A DNA stretch of 64,000 nt. Source: CAIXZV01 sp963697365. GTDB taxonomy: Bacteria > Chloroflexota > Limnocylindria > Limnocylindrales > CSP1-4. The notes beneath the pieces are model-generated. The model was not told where the DNA came from, ran no database searches, and was given only the letters and a program-made list of their open reading frames with translations. Below are positions 36,426 to 45,530 of this stretch, in pieces (the first letter of the stretch is position 1; every line of letters begins with the position of its first letter). Both the position numbers and the translations under genes were made by a program. The stretch lies in NCBI GenBank assembly GCA_963697365.1, contig CAVONT010000002.1, positions 62,001 through 126,000 of the forward strand, written 5' to 3'.

Positions 36426-37592
36426 GTGAACGGACGAAGACTGCTCGCGATGGCCACTGTGGCGGTGCTGGCTGTCGCGGCGTGCGGCGGCAGCGGCAGC
36501 AGCGACACCTACTCGATCGGCTATGACTCGTCCCAGACGGGCGGCCTGGCGTACTCGGACGTCCCGGCGTCAAAGGGTGTGCAACTCGCGATCAAGGAGA
36601 TCAACGCCAAGGGCGGCATCGCTGGCAAGTGGCCGATCACGCTGACCCTCCAGGACAACCGGTCCGAAGCCGCACAGAGCGCGGTTGTCGCCCAGGACCT
36701 GATCTCGAAGGGCGTCAAGTTCCTCATCTGCACGTCGGACGCGGACCCGTGCACGGCGGCGGGCCAGATCGCCCAGAAGGCGGGCGTCCCCACCATGTCC
36801 ACCGCTGCAACGTCGCCGACCCTCCCGGGATCCGTGGGCGACTTCATGTTCATGAGCGTGTTCGGCGACAACACGCAGGCCACGGCTCTCGCGACCTACG
36901 CGATCGACACGGGCTACAAGAACGCCTACCTCCTCTGCTCGCCGGACTCCTCGTACACCTCGAAGTCGTGCGACTACTTCGCGGAGGTGTTCGAGAAGAA
37001 GGGCGGGGCAATCGCTGGTCGCGGTTCCTTCACCCTCGGTGCAGCAGACTTCACCGCCGAGGTCACCAAGATCAAGGGCATGTCGCCGGCGCCTGACGTC
37101 ATCATGACCCCGGCCTATCCGCCGGATGCGCCCACCTTCATCAAGCAGCTCCGCGCAGCTGGCGTCACAACACCGGTCGTCTCGATCGACGGGGTCGATT
37201 CGCAGGACACGCTCAGCGCGGGCGGCAGTGCGGTCGAGGGGCTCGTGTTCACGTCGCACGGCTTCCCGGCGGAGGGCAACTCCACCGCCGACTTCTGGGC
37301 GGCGTACGAGGCGGAGTACGGCTCGAAGCCGGACAGCGTCTTCGCGGCGACCGGCTACGACCTGATCAAGGTCCTCGAGGCTGCCGTGACGGCGGCCGAT
37401 TCGACGGATCCCGCCAAGGTGCGCGACGCCATCAACAACCTTGAGGACGTCCAGGGCGCGACCGGTCTGATCACCTACAAGGATCAGGACCGCATCCCGC
37501 TCAAGACGATCTCCCTCGTGACCGTCAAGGACGGAGCCTTCCAGCTGCTCAAGACCATGCAGCCCGACGCGGCCGACATCCCGGCCCCCTGA
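36426..37592 (+). CDS. Branched-chain-type ABC transporter substrate-binding lipoprotein (LivJ/K-like)
   Basis: 388 residues, class I periplasmic-binding fold. Lipoprotein signal LLAMATVAVLAVAACGGSG. The ligand-binding lobe signatures are IGYDSSQTGGLAYSDVPASK, VQLAIKEINAKGGI, SAVVAQDLISKGVKFLI and PTMSTAATSP, and the hinge region has VIMTPAYPPDAPTFIKQLRA. It has extra Cys (CTSDADPC, LLCSPDSSYTSKSC) that could form disulfides. GTG 36426 with GAGGACGCA upstream. Ligands of this family include amino acids, amides, urea and sugars; no specificity can be read. A single intact frame, unlike its neighbours. Confidence 0.88.
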   Translation: MNGRRLLAMATVAVLAVAACGGSGSSDTYSIGYDSSQTGGLAYSDVPASKGVQLAIKEINAKGGIAGKWPITLTLQDNRSEAAQSAVVAQDLISKGVKFLICTSDADPCTAAGQIAQKAGVPTMSTAATSPTLPGSVGDFMFMSVFGDNTQATALATYAIDTGYKNAYLLCSPDSSYTSKSCDYFAEVFEKKGGAIAGRGSFTLGAADFTAEVTKIKGMSPAPDVIMTPAYPPDAPTFIKQLRAAGVTTPVVSIDGVDSQDTLSAGGSAVEGLVFTSHGFPAEGNSTADFWAAYEAEYGSKPDSVFAATGYDLIKVLEAAVTAADSTDPAKVRDAINNLEDVQGATGLITYKDQDRIPLKTISLVTVKDGAFQLLKTMQPDAADIPAP

Positions 37593-37608
37593 GTCGGAGG
37601 CCGCGACC

Positions 37609-38356
37609 TTGACACTCCTGTCCGTCGAACGGCTGTCCGTCGCGTATGACGCGATCCGGGCCGTCCGGGACCTCTCGCTCCACGTCGACGCTGGCGAGAT
37701 CGTCGCCGTTCTGGGCGCCAACGGAGCCGGCAAGTCGAGCACGCTCAACGCGCTGATGGGCCTCGTGCCCCACGTGGAAGGAAGCGTCCGGTTCGACGGG
37801 CAGGAGATCGTCGGCATGCGCCCGGAGCGCATCGTGCGCACGGGCATGACGCTGACCCCGGAGGGGCGCCGCGTGTTCGCGACCCTCACCGTGGACGAGA
37901 ACCTCCTCCTTGGAGCGATCCCCCTCAAGGATCGCTCCAAGGCCAGCGAGCTGCGAGACACGGCGTACGAACGGTTCCCGGTGCTTGCGGCCCGCCGCAA
38001 GCAGGCGGCCGGCACGCTATCGGGCGGCGAGCAGCAGCAGCTCGCGATCGCCCGCTCGCTCATGTGCTCGCCCCGCCTGTTGCTGCTCGACGAGCCGTCC
38101 CTCGGGCTCGCTCCCAAGTTCGTCGACCTCATCTTCGATCTCATCCTCGACCTGCGCCAGGGCGGGCGTGACCATCCTGCTGGTGGAGCAGAACGTGGAC
38201 CTCACCCTGTCGATCGCCGACCGCGGCTATGTCCTGGCCTCCGGCCGCCTGCAGCTCGAGGGACCCGCCGCCGAGCTTCGGACGTCAAGCGGGATCGAGC
38301 GGGCCTACCTGGGCATCGGAGCCGACTGGTGGACATGGTCGTCCAGCAGTTCGTGA
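37609..38356 (+). CDS. Branched-chain-type ABC transporter ATPase (LivF-like), one frame break
   Basis: About 249 residues. Walker A AVLGANGAGKSSTLNALMGL, Q-loop area GMTLTPEGRRVFATLTVDEN (the PEGR sequence is typical of LivF), signature GTLSGGEQQQLAIARSLMC, Walker B LLLLDEPSLGLAP and the H-loop-type ILLVEQNVDLTLSI. One extra base near 38165 separates Walker B from the H-loop part. TTG 37609 has GGAGG eight bases upstream. The 3' end overlaps the permease gene by 22 bases. Confidence 0.87.
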
Positions 38357-39220
38357 ACGCTCTCGCGGTCGGCGGCATCTACGCCCTGCTCGCGCTGGGC
38401 CTGGCCATCGTCTTCTCGATCATGGGCATGGTCGAACTTCGCCCATGGCGAGATCATGACCATCGGCGGCTATGCGATGTGGGTGGCGACGGTGGCCTTC
38501 GGGGCCCCACTCCCGCATGGTCTTCGCCGCAGCGGTGATCGCGGCGATGATTGCCGCGGTGGCCATGGAGCGGATCGCGTTCCGGCCAGTTCGCGGCTCG
38601 AGCGGGGCCACGATGCTGCTGACGAGCTTCGCCGTCGGGATCATCCTGCAGGTCACCTTCCAGAACGTGATCTCACCCAGACCGCGCGGCATCCAGCTGC
38701 CGGACGCGATGAGCCAGCAGGTCCCGATTCTTCGGCGTCGGCATCGGGCTGATCCAGCTCACGGCGATCGTGCTGGTGCTTCTGTCCTTGCTCCTGATCA
38801 CAATCTTCCTTCGGCCGGACGACGCTCGGGATAAGCATGCGGGCAGCAGCGCAGGACTTCACGGTCGCGCGGCTGATGGGCATTCGAGCGGACGGCGTCA
38901 TCGCCACGGCCTTCGCGATCTCCGGCCTCCTAGCCGGTGTGGCGGCATTCCTCTATGTCGCCCAGCGTGGCTCAGCGGAGCCGGCGATGGGCCTGGCACC
39001 TGTCATCAAGGCCTTCATCGCTGCGGTCATGGGGGGCCTCGGAAGTCTGCCGGGGGCCGTTCTCGGCGGGTTTGTGCTCGGGTTCATCGAGGTCATGCTC
39101 CAGGCGTGGCTGCCGCAGGCGTGGCTGCCTTTCAAGGACGCTGTTGCCCTGACGATCGTGATCTTGATCCTCCTCTGGCGTCCCCAGGGCCTCCTTGGCA
39201 AGGCTACGGACCGGGCATGA
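38335..39220 (+). CDS. Branched-chain-type ABC permease (LivH-like), four frame breaks
   Basis: About 294 residues when corrected. Helix 1 (VQQFVNALAVGGIYALLALG) and LAIVFSIMGMVNFAHGEIMT are the LivH hallmark; later parts are MIAAVAMERIAFRPVRG, LLTSFAVGIILQVTFQN, SMRAAAQDFTVARLMGI and AVMGGLGSLPGAVLGGFVLG. Frames change near 38431, 38510, 38728 and 38815, each equivalent to one extra base. Four hits in under 900 bases make this the most broken importer gene, yet every segment keeps family sequence, which argues for sequence error rather than decay. ATG 38335; the stop overlaps LivM (ATGA). Confidence 0.8.
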
Positions 39221-40398
39221 GCAGCGCTGCGACGATCCGGATCGCGGGACGCGACCTGTCGATGGATCGCCCGGCTGTCCGGGCCGGGGCCGGCTTAGTC
39301 ACGCTCGGAACGCCGCTCGTCCTTGCGACGGCGTTCGTCGCCCTCGTGCTCGGGCCAACCGAGGTGCAGGTGACACAGAACTTCCTCATCGCGCTCGTCG
39401 CCGTCGTCGGCTTCGGCATCTACAGCGGCAACACCGGGATCCTCACGTTCGGGCACGTCGCGTTCATGGGTGTCGCTGCGTACGCATCGGGGATCCTGAC
39501 CATGGACCCGGTCATCAAAGCGCAGGCGCTCCCCAACCTGCTCCCCATGCTGCGGGACATCCAGCTTCCACTCGTGCTGGCGGCTGTCGTCGCTGCGGGC
39601 GTGGTCACGGTGGTCGCGCTGGTATTCGGGCTGCCGCTATCGAGGCTCTCGGCTGCGGCGACGCCCATCGCCACGCTCGCGATGCTGATGATCGTCTATG
39701 TCGTCCTCGTGGGCGCCGCCGACATCACACGTGGCAGTCAAACGTTCTACGGCGTTCCGGGGGACGTGACGATCTGGATCGCGCTCGGCGCGGCCCTGGT
39801 CGCGATCGTCGTGGCCCGCCTGTTCCGTGAGTCCAAGATCGGGCTCCAGATCCGGGCCTCACGCGAGGACGAGATGGCAGCCCGGGCCATGGGCATCAAC
39901 ATCCCGAACGCCCGGCTTATCGCATGGCTGCTTAGCGCCATCGTCGTCGGCGTCGCCGGAGTGCTCCTCGGGCACACCCTGACGGCATTCTCACCCAAGC
40001 AGTTCTACTTCACGCTCCAGTTCGCGCTCCTCGCGATGCTCGTGGTGGGCGGCCCGTCAACCGTCACCGGTGCAGTGGGCGGGGCGCTGCTGGTCTCGGT
40101 GCTCCAGGAGGCCGCACGCCGCATCGAGGGGATGCTGAGCGGACTGACGGTCGGCGACTTCACCTTCAACGGCATATTCGGACTCCAAGAGGTCGCGCTG
40201 GGCCTCGCCATCATCATCGTGATGTATCGGCGTTCCAACGGACTCTTCGGCCTCCTGGAACTGGATCAGGTTCTGCTGGCCCGGAGGGCTCGCCGCCACG
40301 TGGCAGCCACGGGACAGGCCGACAGCGAACACGAGAAGGCAGGTGATGCCGGACCGTCCGACTCGATCAATCCGCAGCATGAGGAGACAACCAGGTGA
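39217..40398 (+). CDS. Branched-chain-type ABC permease (LivM-like)
   Basis: 393 residues, about ten helices, one intact frame. Hallmarks: NFLIALVAVVGFGIYSGNTG, ILTFGHVAFMGVAAYASGIL, SKIGLQIRASREDEMAARAM (the cytoplasmic EAA-type loop that docks the ATPase) and LLAMLVVGGPSTVTGAVGGA. A charged C-terminal tail (about 40 residues, EHEKAGDAGPSDS) extends beyond the usual end. ATG 39217 overlaps the LivH stop, and the stop overlaps the next SDR start (GTGA), so the importer and the enzymes are translationally coupled. Confidence 0.9.
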   Translation: MSSAATIRIAGRDLSMDRPAVRAGAGLVTLGTPLVLATAFVALVLGPTEVQVTQNFLIALVAVVGFGIYSGNTGILTFGHVAFMGVAAYASGILTMDPVIKAQALPNLLPMLRDIQLPLVLAAVVAAGVVTVVALVFGLPLSRLSAAATPIATLAMLMIVYVVLVGAADITRGSQTFYGVPGDVTIWIALGAALVAIVVARLFRESKIGLQIRASREDEMAARAMGINIPNARLIAWLLSAIVVGVAGVLLGHTLTAFSPKQFYFTLQFALLAMLVVGGPSTVTGAVGGALLVSVLQEAARRIEGMLSGLTVGDFTFNGIFGLQEVALGLAIIIVMYRRSNGLFGLLELDQVLLARRARRHVAATGQADSEHEKAGDAGPSDSINPQHEETTR

Positions 40399-41198
40399 GC
40401 ACCGACCTCGCACGTCCGATCGCCCGTCATCCCGACCTCGCCGGGCGCCGGGTCGTCGTCACCGGCGGAGCGAGCGGGATCGGCCAGGCGACCGCCGCAC
40501 GGTTCGTCACCGAAGGATGCAGGGTCGTCGTGCTAGACCGCGACGTCGACCGGCTGGACGCCGTCCGGGATGAGATCCACGGGCTGGCAGGCGTGGTGCA
40601 CGCGGACGTCGCGGACCGCGCCTCGGTGGACCTCGCCTTCGAGGCGGTTGACCGGCTCCTCGGTGGCGTGGACGTGCTGATCGCCAACGCCGGGATCAGC
40701 ATCCGGCACCGCTTCCTGGACATCACTCCCGAGGAGTGGCGCCGGGTCATGGCGGTCAACCTGGACGGCGTCTTCAACTGCGCCCAGGAGGCGGCCCGGC
40801 GGATGGTCGCCGCGGGCGGGGGCACTGTCCTCATGACCGCGTCCACGAACGGGATCGTTGGTCACCCGTTCTACGCCGACTACAACGCCTCCAAGGCCGG
40901 GGTCATCCTGCTCACCCGGACGATGGCCCTCGAGCTCGCTCCCGTGGTTCGCGTCAACGCCGTCTGCCCGGGCTACGTCATGACCCCGATGCAGCAGTCC
41001 GAGTACACGCCCGAGATGCTCGCGGCCACCGACGCCAAGATCCCGATCGGGCGGCACGCCCGCCCGGAGGAGGTTGCCGCGCTGTTCGCATTCCTGGCAT
41101 CCGACGAGGGCGCCTATCTCAACGGGGTCGCGATTCCGATCGATGGCGGCGAGCTGGCCGGAGGTCTCGCGAGTCGCGACTGGATCCGCCCGGCCTGA
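40395..41198 (+). CDS. SDR-family oxidoreductase (first of two in the array)
   Basis: 267 residues, classical short-chain dehydrogenase. TGGASGIGQATAARF (nucleotide loop), VVVLDRDVDRLD with Asp at the end of the second strand, which favours NAD over NADP, NAGISIRHRF, catalytic Ser in LMTASTNGIVG and YADYNASKAGV (Tyr-x3-Lys rule satisfied as Y-N-A-S-K), then NAVCPGYVMTPM. GTG 40395 overlaps LivM by four bases. Probably oxidises the imported alcohol, polyol or amino-alcohol, given its coupling to the importer. Substrate unknown. Confidence 0.88.
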   Translation: MSTDLARPIARHPDLAGRRVVVTGGASGIGQATAARFVTEGCRVVVLDRDVDRLDAVRDEIHGLAGVVHADVADRASVDLAFEAVDRLLGGVDVLIANAGISIRHRFLDITPEEWRRVMAVNLDGVFNCAQEAARRMVAAGGGTVLMTASTNGIVGHPFYADYNASKAGVILLTRTMALELAPVVRVNAVCPGYVMTPMQQSEYTPEMLAATDAKIPIGRHARPEEVAALFAFLASDEGAYLNGVAIPIDGGELAGGLASRDWIRPA

Positions 41199-41257
41199 AC
41201 CGGCGTCACGACCTGTGCCCCGGGGCGACTCGGAGGGCGCCCGCCAACGGAGGAACC

Positions 41258-42670
41258 ATGAGCGACCACGGAGCGGCCCGGACCGGGCCCGTCGTCCACC
41301 CGTACATCCCCAACTCGGAGCCGCAGGTCAGGACGGCGATGCTCGAGGCCGTCGGTGCGGCGAGTGTCGAGGATCTCTACGAGGAGATCCCGGAGCGCCT
41401 GCGGCTGCGCCGTGCGCTGGACCTGCCCCCGGCCCTCGCCTCCGAGGCGGAGCTCGTCCGGCACGTGGAGGGCCTCCTCGGCCGCAACCTGTCAACCAGG
41501 GACGCGGTCAGCTTCCTCGGCGCCGGGTGCTACGACCACCACGTCCCGGCGGTGTGTGACGAGGTCAATGGACGCGGCGAGTTCCTGACGGCCTACGCCG
41601 GCGAGCCGTACGAGGACCACGGCCGCTTCCAGGCGCTCTTCGAGTACGTCTCGATGATGGGCGAGCTGCTCGAGATGGACGTCGTCAACGTGCCGGTCTA
41701 CGACGGGTTCCAGGCCGGCGCCACCGCGCTCGGCATGGCCGCCCGTGTCACCGGCCGCCGGCGGGTCCTGCTTGCCGGCTCCATCGGCGCCGACAAGCTG
41801 TCGAAGTACCGCGACCACAGCGGCCGCGGCCTCGATCTCGAGCTCGTCCCGGCCGACCCGGCCACGGGCTCGGTGGACCTGGGCTCGCTGCGCGACGCCG
41901 TCGACGCCACCGTCGCGGCCGTCTACTTCGAGCAGCCCTCGTACCTGGGGGTCGTGGAGACCGACGGCGCGGCGATCATCGACATGGCCCACGCGGCTGG
42001 GGCCCTGGCGGTCGTCGCCGTGAACCCTGCCACCCTGGGCGTCCTGGCGCCGCCCGCCGCGTACGGTGCGGACATCGCCTGTGGCGACATCCAGCCCTTG
42101 GGCATCCACCAGCAGTACGGCGGGGGCCACGGGGGCTTCATCGCCTCCGCTGATGACCCGCGGATCGTCATGGAGTACCCGTCCCGGCTGTTCGGGATCG
42201 CACACACGACCGTGCCCGGCGAGTACGGGTTCGGTGACGTCGCCTACGAGCGGACCTCGTTCGCCATCCGCGAGGAGGGCAAGGAGTGGGTCGGCACCGC
42301 CGCCGCCCTGTGGGGCATCACGGCCGGTGTCTACCTCTCGCTCATGGGACCGCAGGGGATGCGGGACCTCGGCGAGCGGATGATGGCCCGATCCAGGTAC
42401 GCGATGGAACGCCTCGGCGAGCTGCCCGGCGTCTCGATCCCCTTTGCCGCATCGCACCATGTGAACGAGTTTGTCGTCGACTTCAGCGCCACGCGCCGCA
42501 CGGTCGCCGAGATCAACGCGAGCCTCCTCGAACGCCGCATCCTGGGCGGCAAGGACCTCTCCGCGGAGTTCCCGGAGCTCGGCCAGGCAGCGCTCTACGC
42601 CGTCACCGAGGTCCGCTCGCAGCAGGACATCGACGGACTCGTCGAGGCCGTCCGGGAGATCATCCGATGA
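41258..42670 (+). CDS. Glycine dehydrogenase (decarboxylating) subunit 1-like protein, divergent
   Basis: 470 residues, GcvPA family (PLP fold type I, non-catalytic half). Family start HPYIPNSEPQVRTAMLEAVG and SFLGAGCYDHHVPAVCDEV, NVPVYDGFQAGATALGMAAR and QPLGIHQQYGGGHGGFIAS are recognisable. The loop that in true GcvPA reads close to YTPYQPE-QGTLQ is here YAGEPYEDHGRFQ, a clear change at a conserved site, and NASMYDG reads NVPVYDG. ATG 41258 with GGAGGA seven bases upstream; the stop overlaps the next gene (ATGA). No gcvT or gcvH is nearby, so a glycine-cleavage role is doubtful. It may belong to a subfamily using another amine. Confidence 0.8.
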   Translation: MSDHGAARTGPVVHPYIPNSEPQVRTAMLEAVGAASVEDLYEEIPERLRLRRALDLPPALASEAELVRHVEGLLGRNLSTRDAVSFLGAGCYDHHVPAVCDEVNGRGEFLTAYAGEPYEDHGRFQALFEYVSMMGELLEMDVVNVPVYDGFQAGATALGMAARVTGRRRVLLAGSIGADKLSKYRDHSGRGLDLELVPADPATGSVDLGSLRDAVDATVAAVYFEQPSYLGVVETDGAAIIDMAHAAGALAVVAVNPATLGVLAPPAAYGADIACGDIQPLGIHQQYGGGHGGFIASADDPRIVMEYPSRLFGIAHTTVPGEYGFGDVAYERTSFAIREEGKEWVGTAAALWGITAGVYLSLMGPQGMRDLGERMMARSRYAMERLGELPGVSIPFAASHHVNEFVVDFSATRRTVAEINASLLERRILGGKDLSAEFPELGQAALYAVTEVRSQQDIDGLVEAVREIIR

Positions 42671-44308
42671 GCACCTCGCACACGGGCTCGCACGCGGCCC
42701 CGTCCGCCACCGCCGTCGGCGCCATCGCGCCCAAGCCGATGCCCCGCCGCTTCCAGCAGGCCAGCTGGGACGAGCCGGTCATCTTCGAGCTGAGCACCCC
42801 GGGCGCCCGCGGCATCCTCGTGCCCGACGTCGAGCCCGCGATCACCGAGCGCGTCGGCAACCCGGCCGATGCGCTTCCCGCCGCCGTGCGCCGCACCGAG
42901 CCGCCGGCCCTCCCCGAGCTGGCCCAGGTCCACGTCGTGCGTCACTACGCGCGGCTGTCCCAGGAGAACCTGGGCGTGGACCTCAACATCGATATCGGGC
43001 AGGGCACCTGCACGATGAAGTACTCGCCCAAGGTCAACGACCAGCTCGTTCGCAGCCACCGGCTGGCCGACGTGCACCCGCTCCAGGACGAGTCCACCGT
43101 CCAGGGCGTCCTCGAGATCATGTGGCGCCTGGAGCAGCTGCTGCGCGAGATCTCCGGCATGGACCGGGTCACGCTGCACCCGGCCTCGGGCTCGGCCGCG
43201 ATCTGGACCAACGTCTCGATGATCCGCGCGTACCACGCCGCCCGCGGCGAGGCGGAGCAGCGCGACGAGATCGTCACCACGGCCTTCAGCCACCCGAGCA
43301 ATGCCGCCTGCGCCAAGACCGCCGGGTTCAAGGTCATCACCCTCATGCCGGACCCTGTCCTGGGTCGTCCTTCACTCGACGCGCTCCGGAGCGTGCTCTC
43401 GGAGCGCACCGCGGCGCTCCTGATCACGAACCCGGAGGACACCGGCATCTACAACCCCGAGATCGACGAGTTCGTGCGGGCGGTGCACGAGGTCGGAGGT
43501 CTCGCGGCGTACGACCAGGCGAATGCCAACGGCATCCTCGGCATCACGCGAGCCCGCGACGCCGGCTTCGACCTGTGCCACTTCAACCTGCACAAGACCT
43601 TCTCCACGCCCCACGCGTGCGGGGGTCCCGGCGCCGGCGCCTGCGGCGTCACCGAGGCCCTCGCCCCATTCCTCCCGGCCCCTGTCGTGGAGCGCGACGG
43701 CGACCGGTTCTACCTCGACGCCGAGCGGCCCCAGAGCATCGGCAAGGTCAGGCCCTGGTATGGCGTCGCCGCCAACATCGTCCGCGCCTACGCGTGGATC
43801 ATGAGCATGGGCGCGGAGGGCCTGCGAGAGGTGGCCGAGATCGCCGTTCTCAACAACAACTACCTGCTGGAGCAGGTCCTGGGCATCCACGGCGTGGCGG
43901 CGCCCTATGCCGAGGGCCGGCGGAGGATCGAGCAGGTCCGCTACAGCTGGGAGGAGCTGGCCGGCGAGACAGGCGTCCACAGCGAGGAGCTGGGGGTCCG
44001 GATGGCCGACTTCGGGACACACTACTGGACCAGCCACCATCCCTTCGTGGTACCGGAGCCGATGACGCTCGAGCCCACGGAGGCCTACTCGCGGGCCGAC
44101 CTCGACGAGTACGTCGCGATGCTGAGGACGGTCGCCGCCGAGGCGTATGCGGAACCCGGGATCGTGCGGTCTGCGCCACACCGGAGCACGATCCACCAGA
44201 TCGACCCGTCCTGGTTCGACGACCCCGAGCAGTGGGCGCCCACCTGGCGGGCCTACCTGCGCAAGCACGTCCATGCCGGCGACCGCGTCCGCGGGGGCCG
44301 ATGGCTGA
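42667..44308 (+). CDS. Glycine dehydrogenase (decarboxylating) subunit 2-like protein, divergent
   Basis: About 546 residues, GcvPB family. PLP lysine at residue 310 in CHFNLHKTFSTPHACGGPGA. Other family positions: HPLQDESTVQGVLEIMWRLE, REISGMDRVTLHPASGS, TAALLITNPEDTGIYNPEI. Deviations from canonical GcvPB: the DSAHGTNPAS loop reads AFSHPSNAAC, and the Asp-Gly-Ala-Asn-Leu-Asn loop reads DQANANG. The frame runs without a stop into the next gene. I place the stop at TGA 44306-44308 after one extra G in the G-run near 44294, so the next gene starts inside it (ATGGCTGA). ATG 42667. Confidence 0.8.
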
Positions 44309-45496
44309 TCGCGTGCCCGGCAGGCGGACGCGTCGGCGTCGGCCTCATCGTCAACCCGATCGCCGGACTCGGCGGGCCGGCGGGCCTCAAGGGCACGGAT
44401 GGTCCGGAGCTCGCGGCGCTCGCCCTGGCGCTCGGTGCCCGCCCGCGGTCCGGGGAGCGCGCAGCACAGGCACTGGCAGCCCTGCGCCGGCATGGCCGGC
44501 CAGCGAGCGGCCTGCCCGACCTGCTTGTCGCGCCCGGGGACATGGGCGAGACGGCAGCGGCGGCCGCCGGGTTGCCGCCGCGACCGTCCGGGCGGCGCGA
44601 CCCGGCATCGACGAACGGCGGCCGACACCCGGGCCACTGCGCTGGCCCTGCGCGGGCTCGGGCGTCGACCTGCTGCTGTTCGCCGGCGGGGACGGCACCG
44701 CCCGTGACATCCGGCGGTCGGTCGGCGAGACGTCGCCGGTCCTCGGCATTCCCGCCGGGGTGAAGATCCAGTCGGCCGTCTTCGCGATCGGGCCCGCGGC
44801 CGCCGGCCGCCTGGCCGCCGCGCTGGCTCCGTTCCGGCACGCGGCGGACGGACGGCGCGAGGTCGCCGACCTTGCCGAAGGCGCGGAGGGCGCCGACGGG
44901 ATCGCCCAGGCTCCACGGCATCCTGCGTGTCCCGGCGCGGCCGCCTGGTGCAGGCGCGGAAGGCCCCGTCTCCCGCAGGCGAGGCGGCCGCGATGGGGGC
45001 GATCGGCGCAGACGTGGCGGCGTCCATGGTCCCCGGGCACCGGTACGTGCTGGGACCGGGCACGACCGTCCGCGCCGTCGCGGAGACGCTGGGCGTGCCC
45101 AAGACGCTGATCGGCGTGGACGTTGTCGAGGCCGTGCGCCCGAGGCGGCAGCAGGCGCCGGCCGCGCTCGCCGCGGTCGTCGTGGCAGCCGATGCGAGCG
45201 CCACGACCATCAGGGAGGCGCTCCTGGGCCGCGCGGGCATCGATCGTCGTCACCCCGATCGGCGGCCAGGGGTTCCTGTTCGGCCGGGGCAACCAGCAGA
45301 TCCCAGCGGACGTCATCCGGCCGTCGGCCGCGAGGGCCTGATCGTCGTGGCAACGCCGCGCAAGCTGGCCGAGCTGGGCGGCAGGCCGCTCCTGGTCGAC
45401 ACCGGGGATGGCGACGTGGACCGCGAGTTGACCGGGTACGTTTCGGTGGTGACGGGATACAGGGAGCGCATGGTCGTTGGCGTGCGCCCCGCATGA
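44301..45496 (+). CDS. ATP-NAD kinase/AcoX-like protein, many frame breaks
   Basis: About 398 residues when pieced together. Recognisable segments in order: VGVGLIVNPIAGLGGPAGLK (N-terminal phosphate loop), ADTRATALALRGLG, DLLLFAGGDGTARDI (the GGDGT kinase motif), VLGIPAGVKIQSAVFAIGP, MVPGHRYVLGPGTTVRAVAE, IVVTPIGGQGFLFGRGNQQI, and REGLIVVATPRKLAEL. These match the ATP-NAD kinase/AcoX family. At least eight frame changes are needed (about 44330, 44565, 44630, 44665, 44900, 44945, 45240 and 45330). This is either a very poor sequence stretch or a decaying gene. It may phosphorylate NAD or the pathway intermediate. Confidence 0.6.
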
Positions 45497-45530
45497 CGGC
45501 CGACGCGCTCGGCCTCCGAGGAGAAGCGGC

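Noticed and set aside
38335..39220. LivH considered as a pseudogene because of four frame changes
   Set aside because: All segments retain conserved permease sequence with no internal stops inside them, and the neighbouring genes show the same +1 error pattern.
42286..44763. One long frame joining the GcvPB-like protein to an NAD-kinase-like N-terminus, as if fused
   Set aside because: One base in the G-run near 44294 accounts for it; correcting it gives a TGA at 44306 overlapping an ATG, the coupling style used throughout this array.
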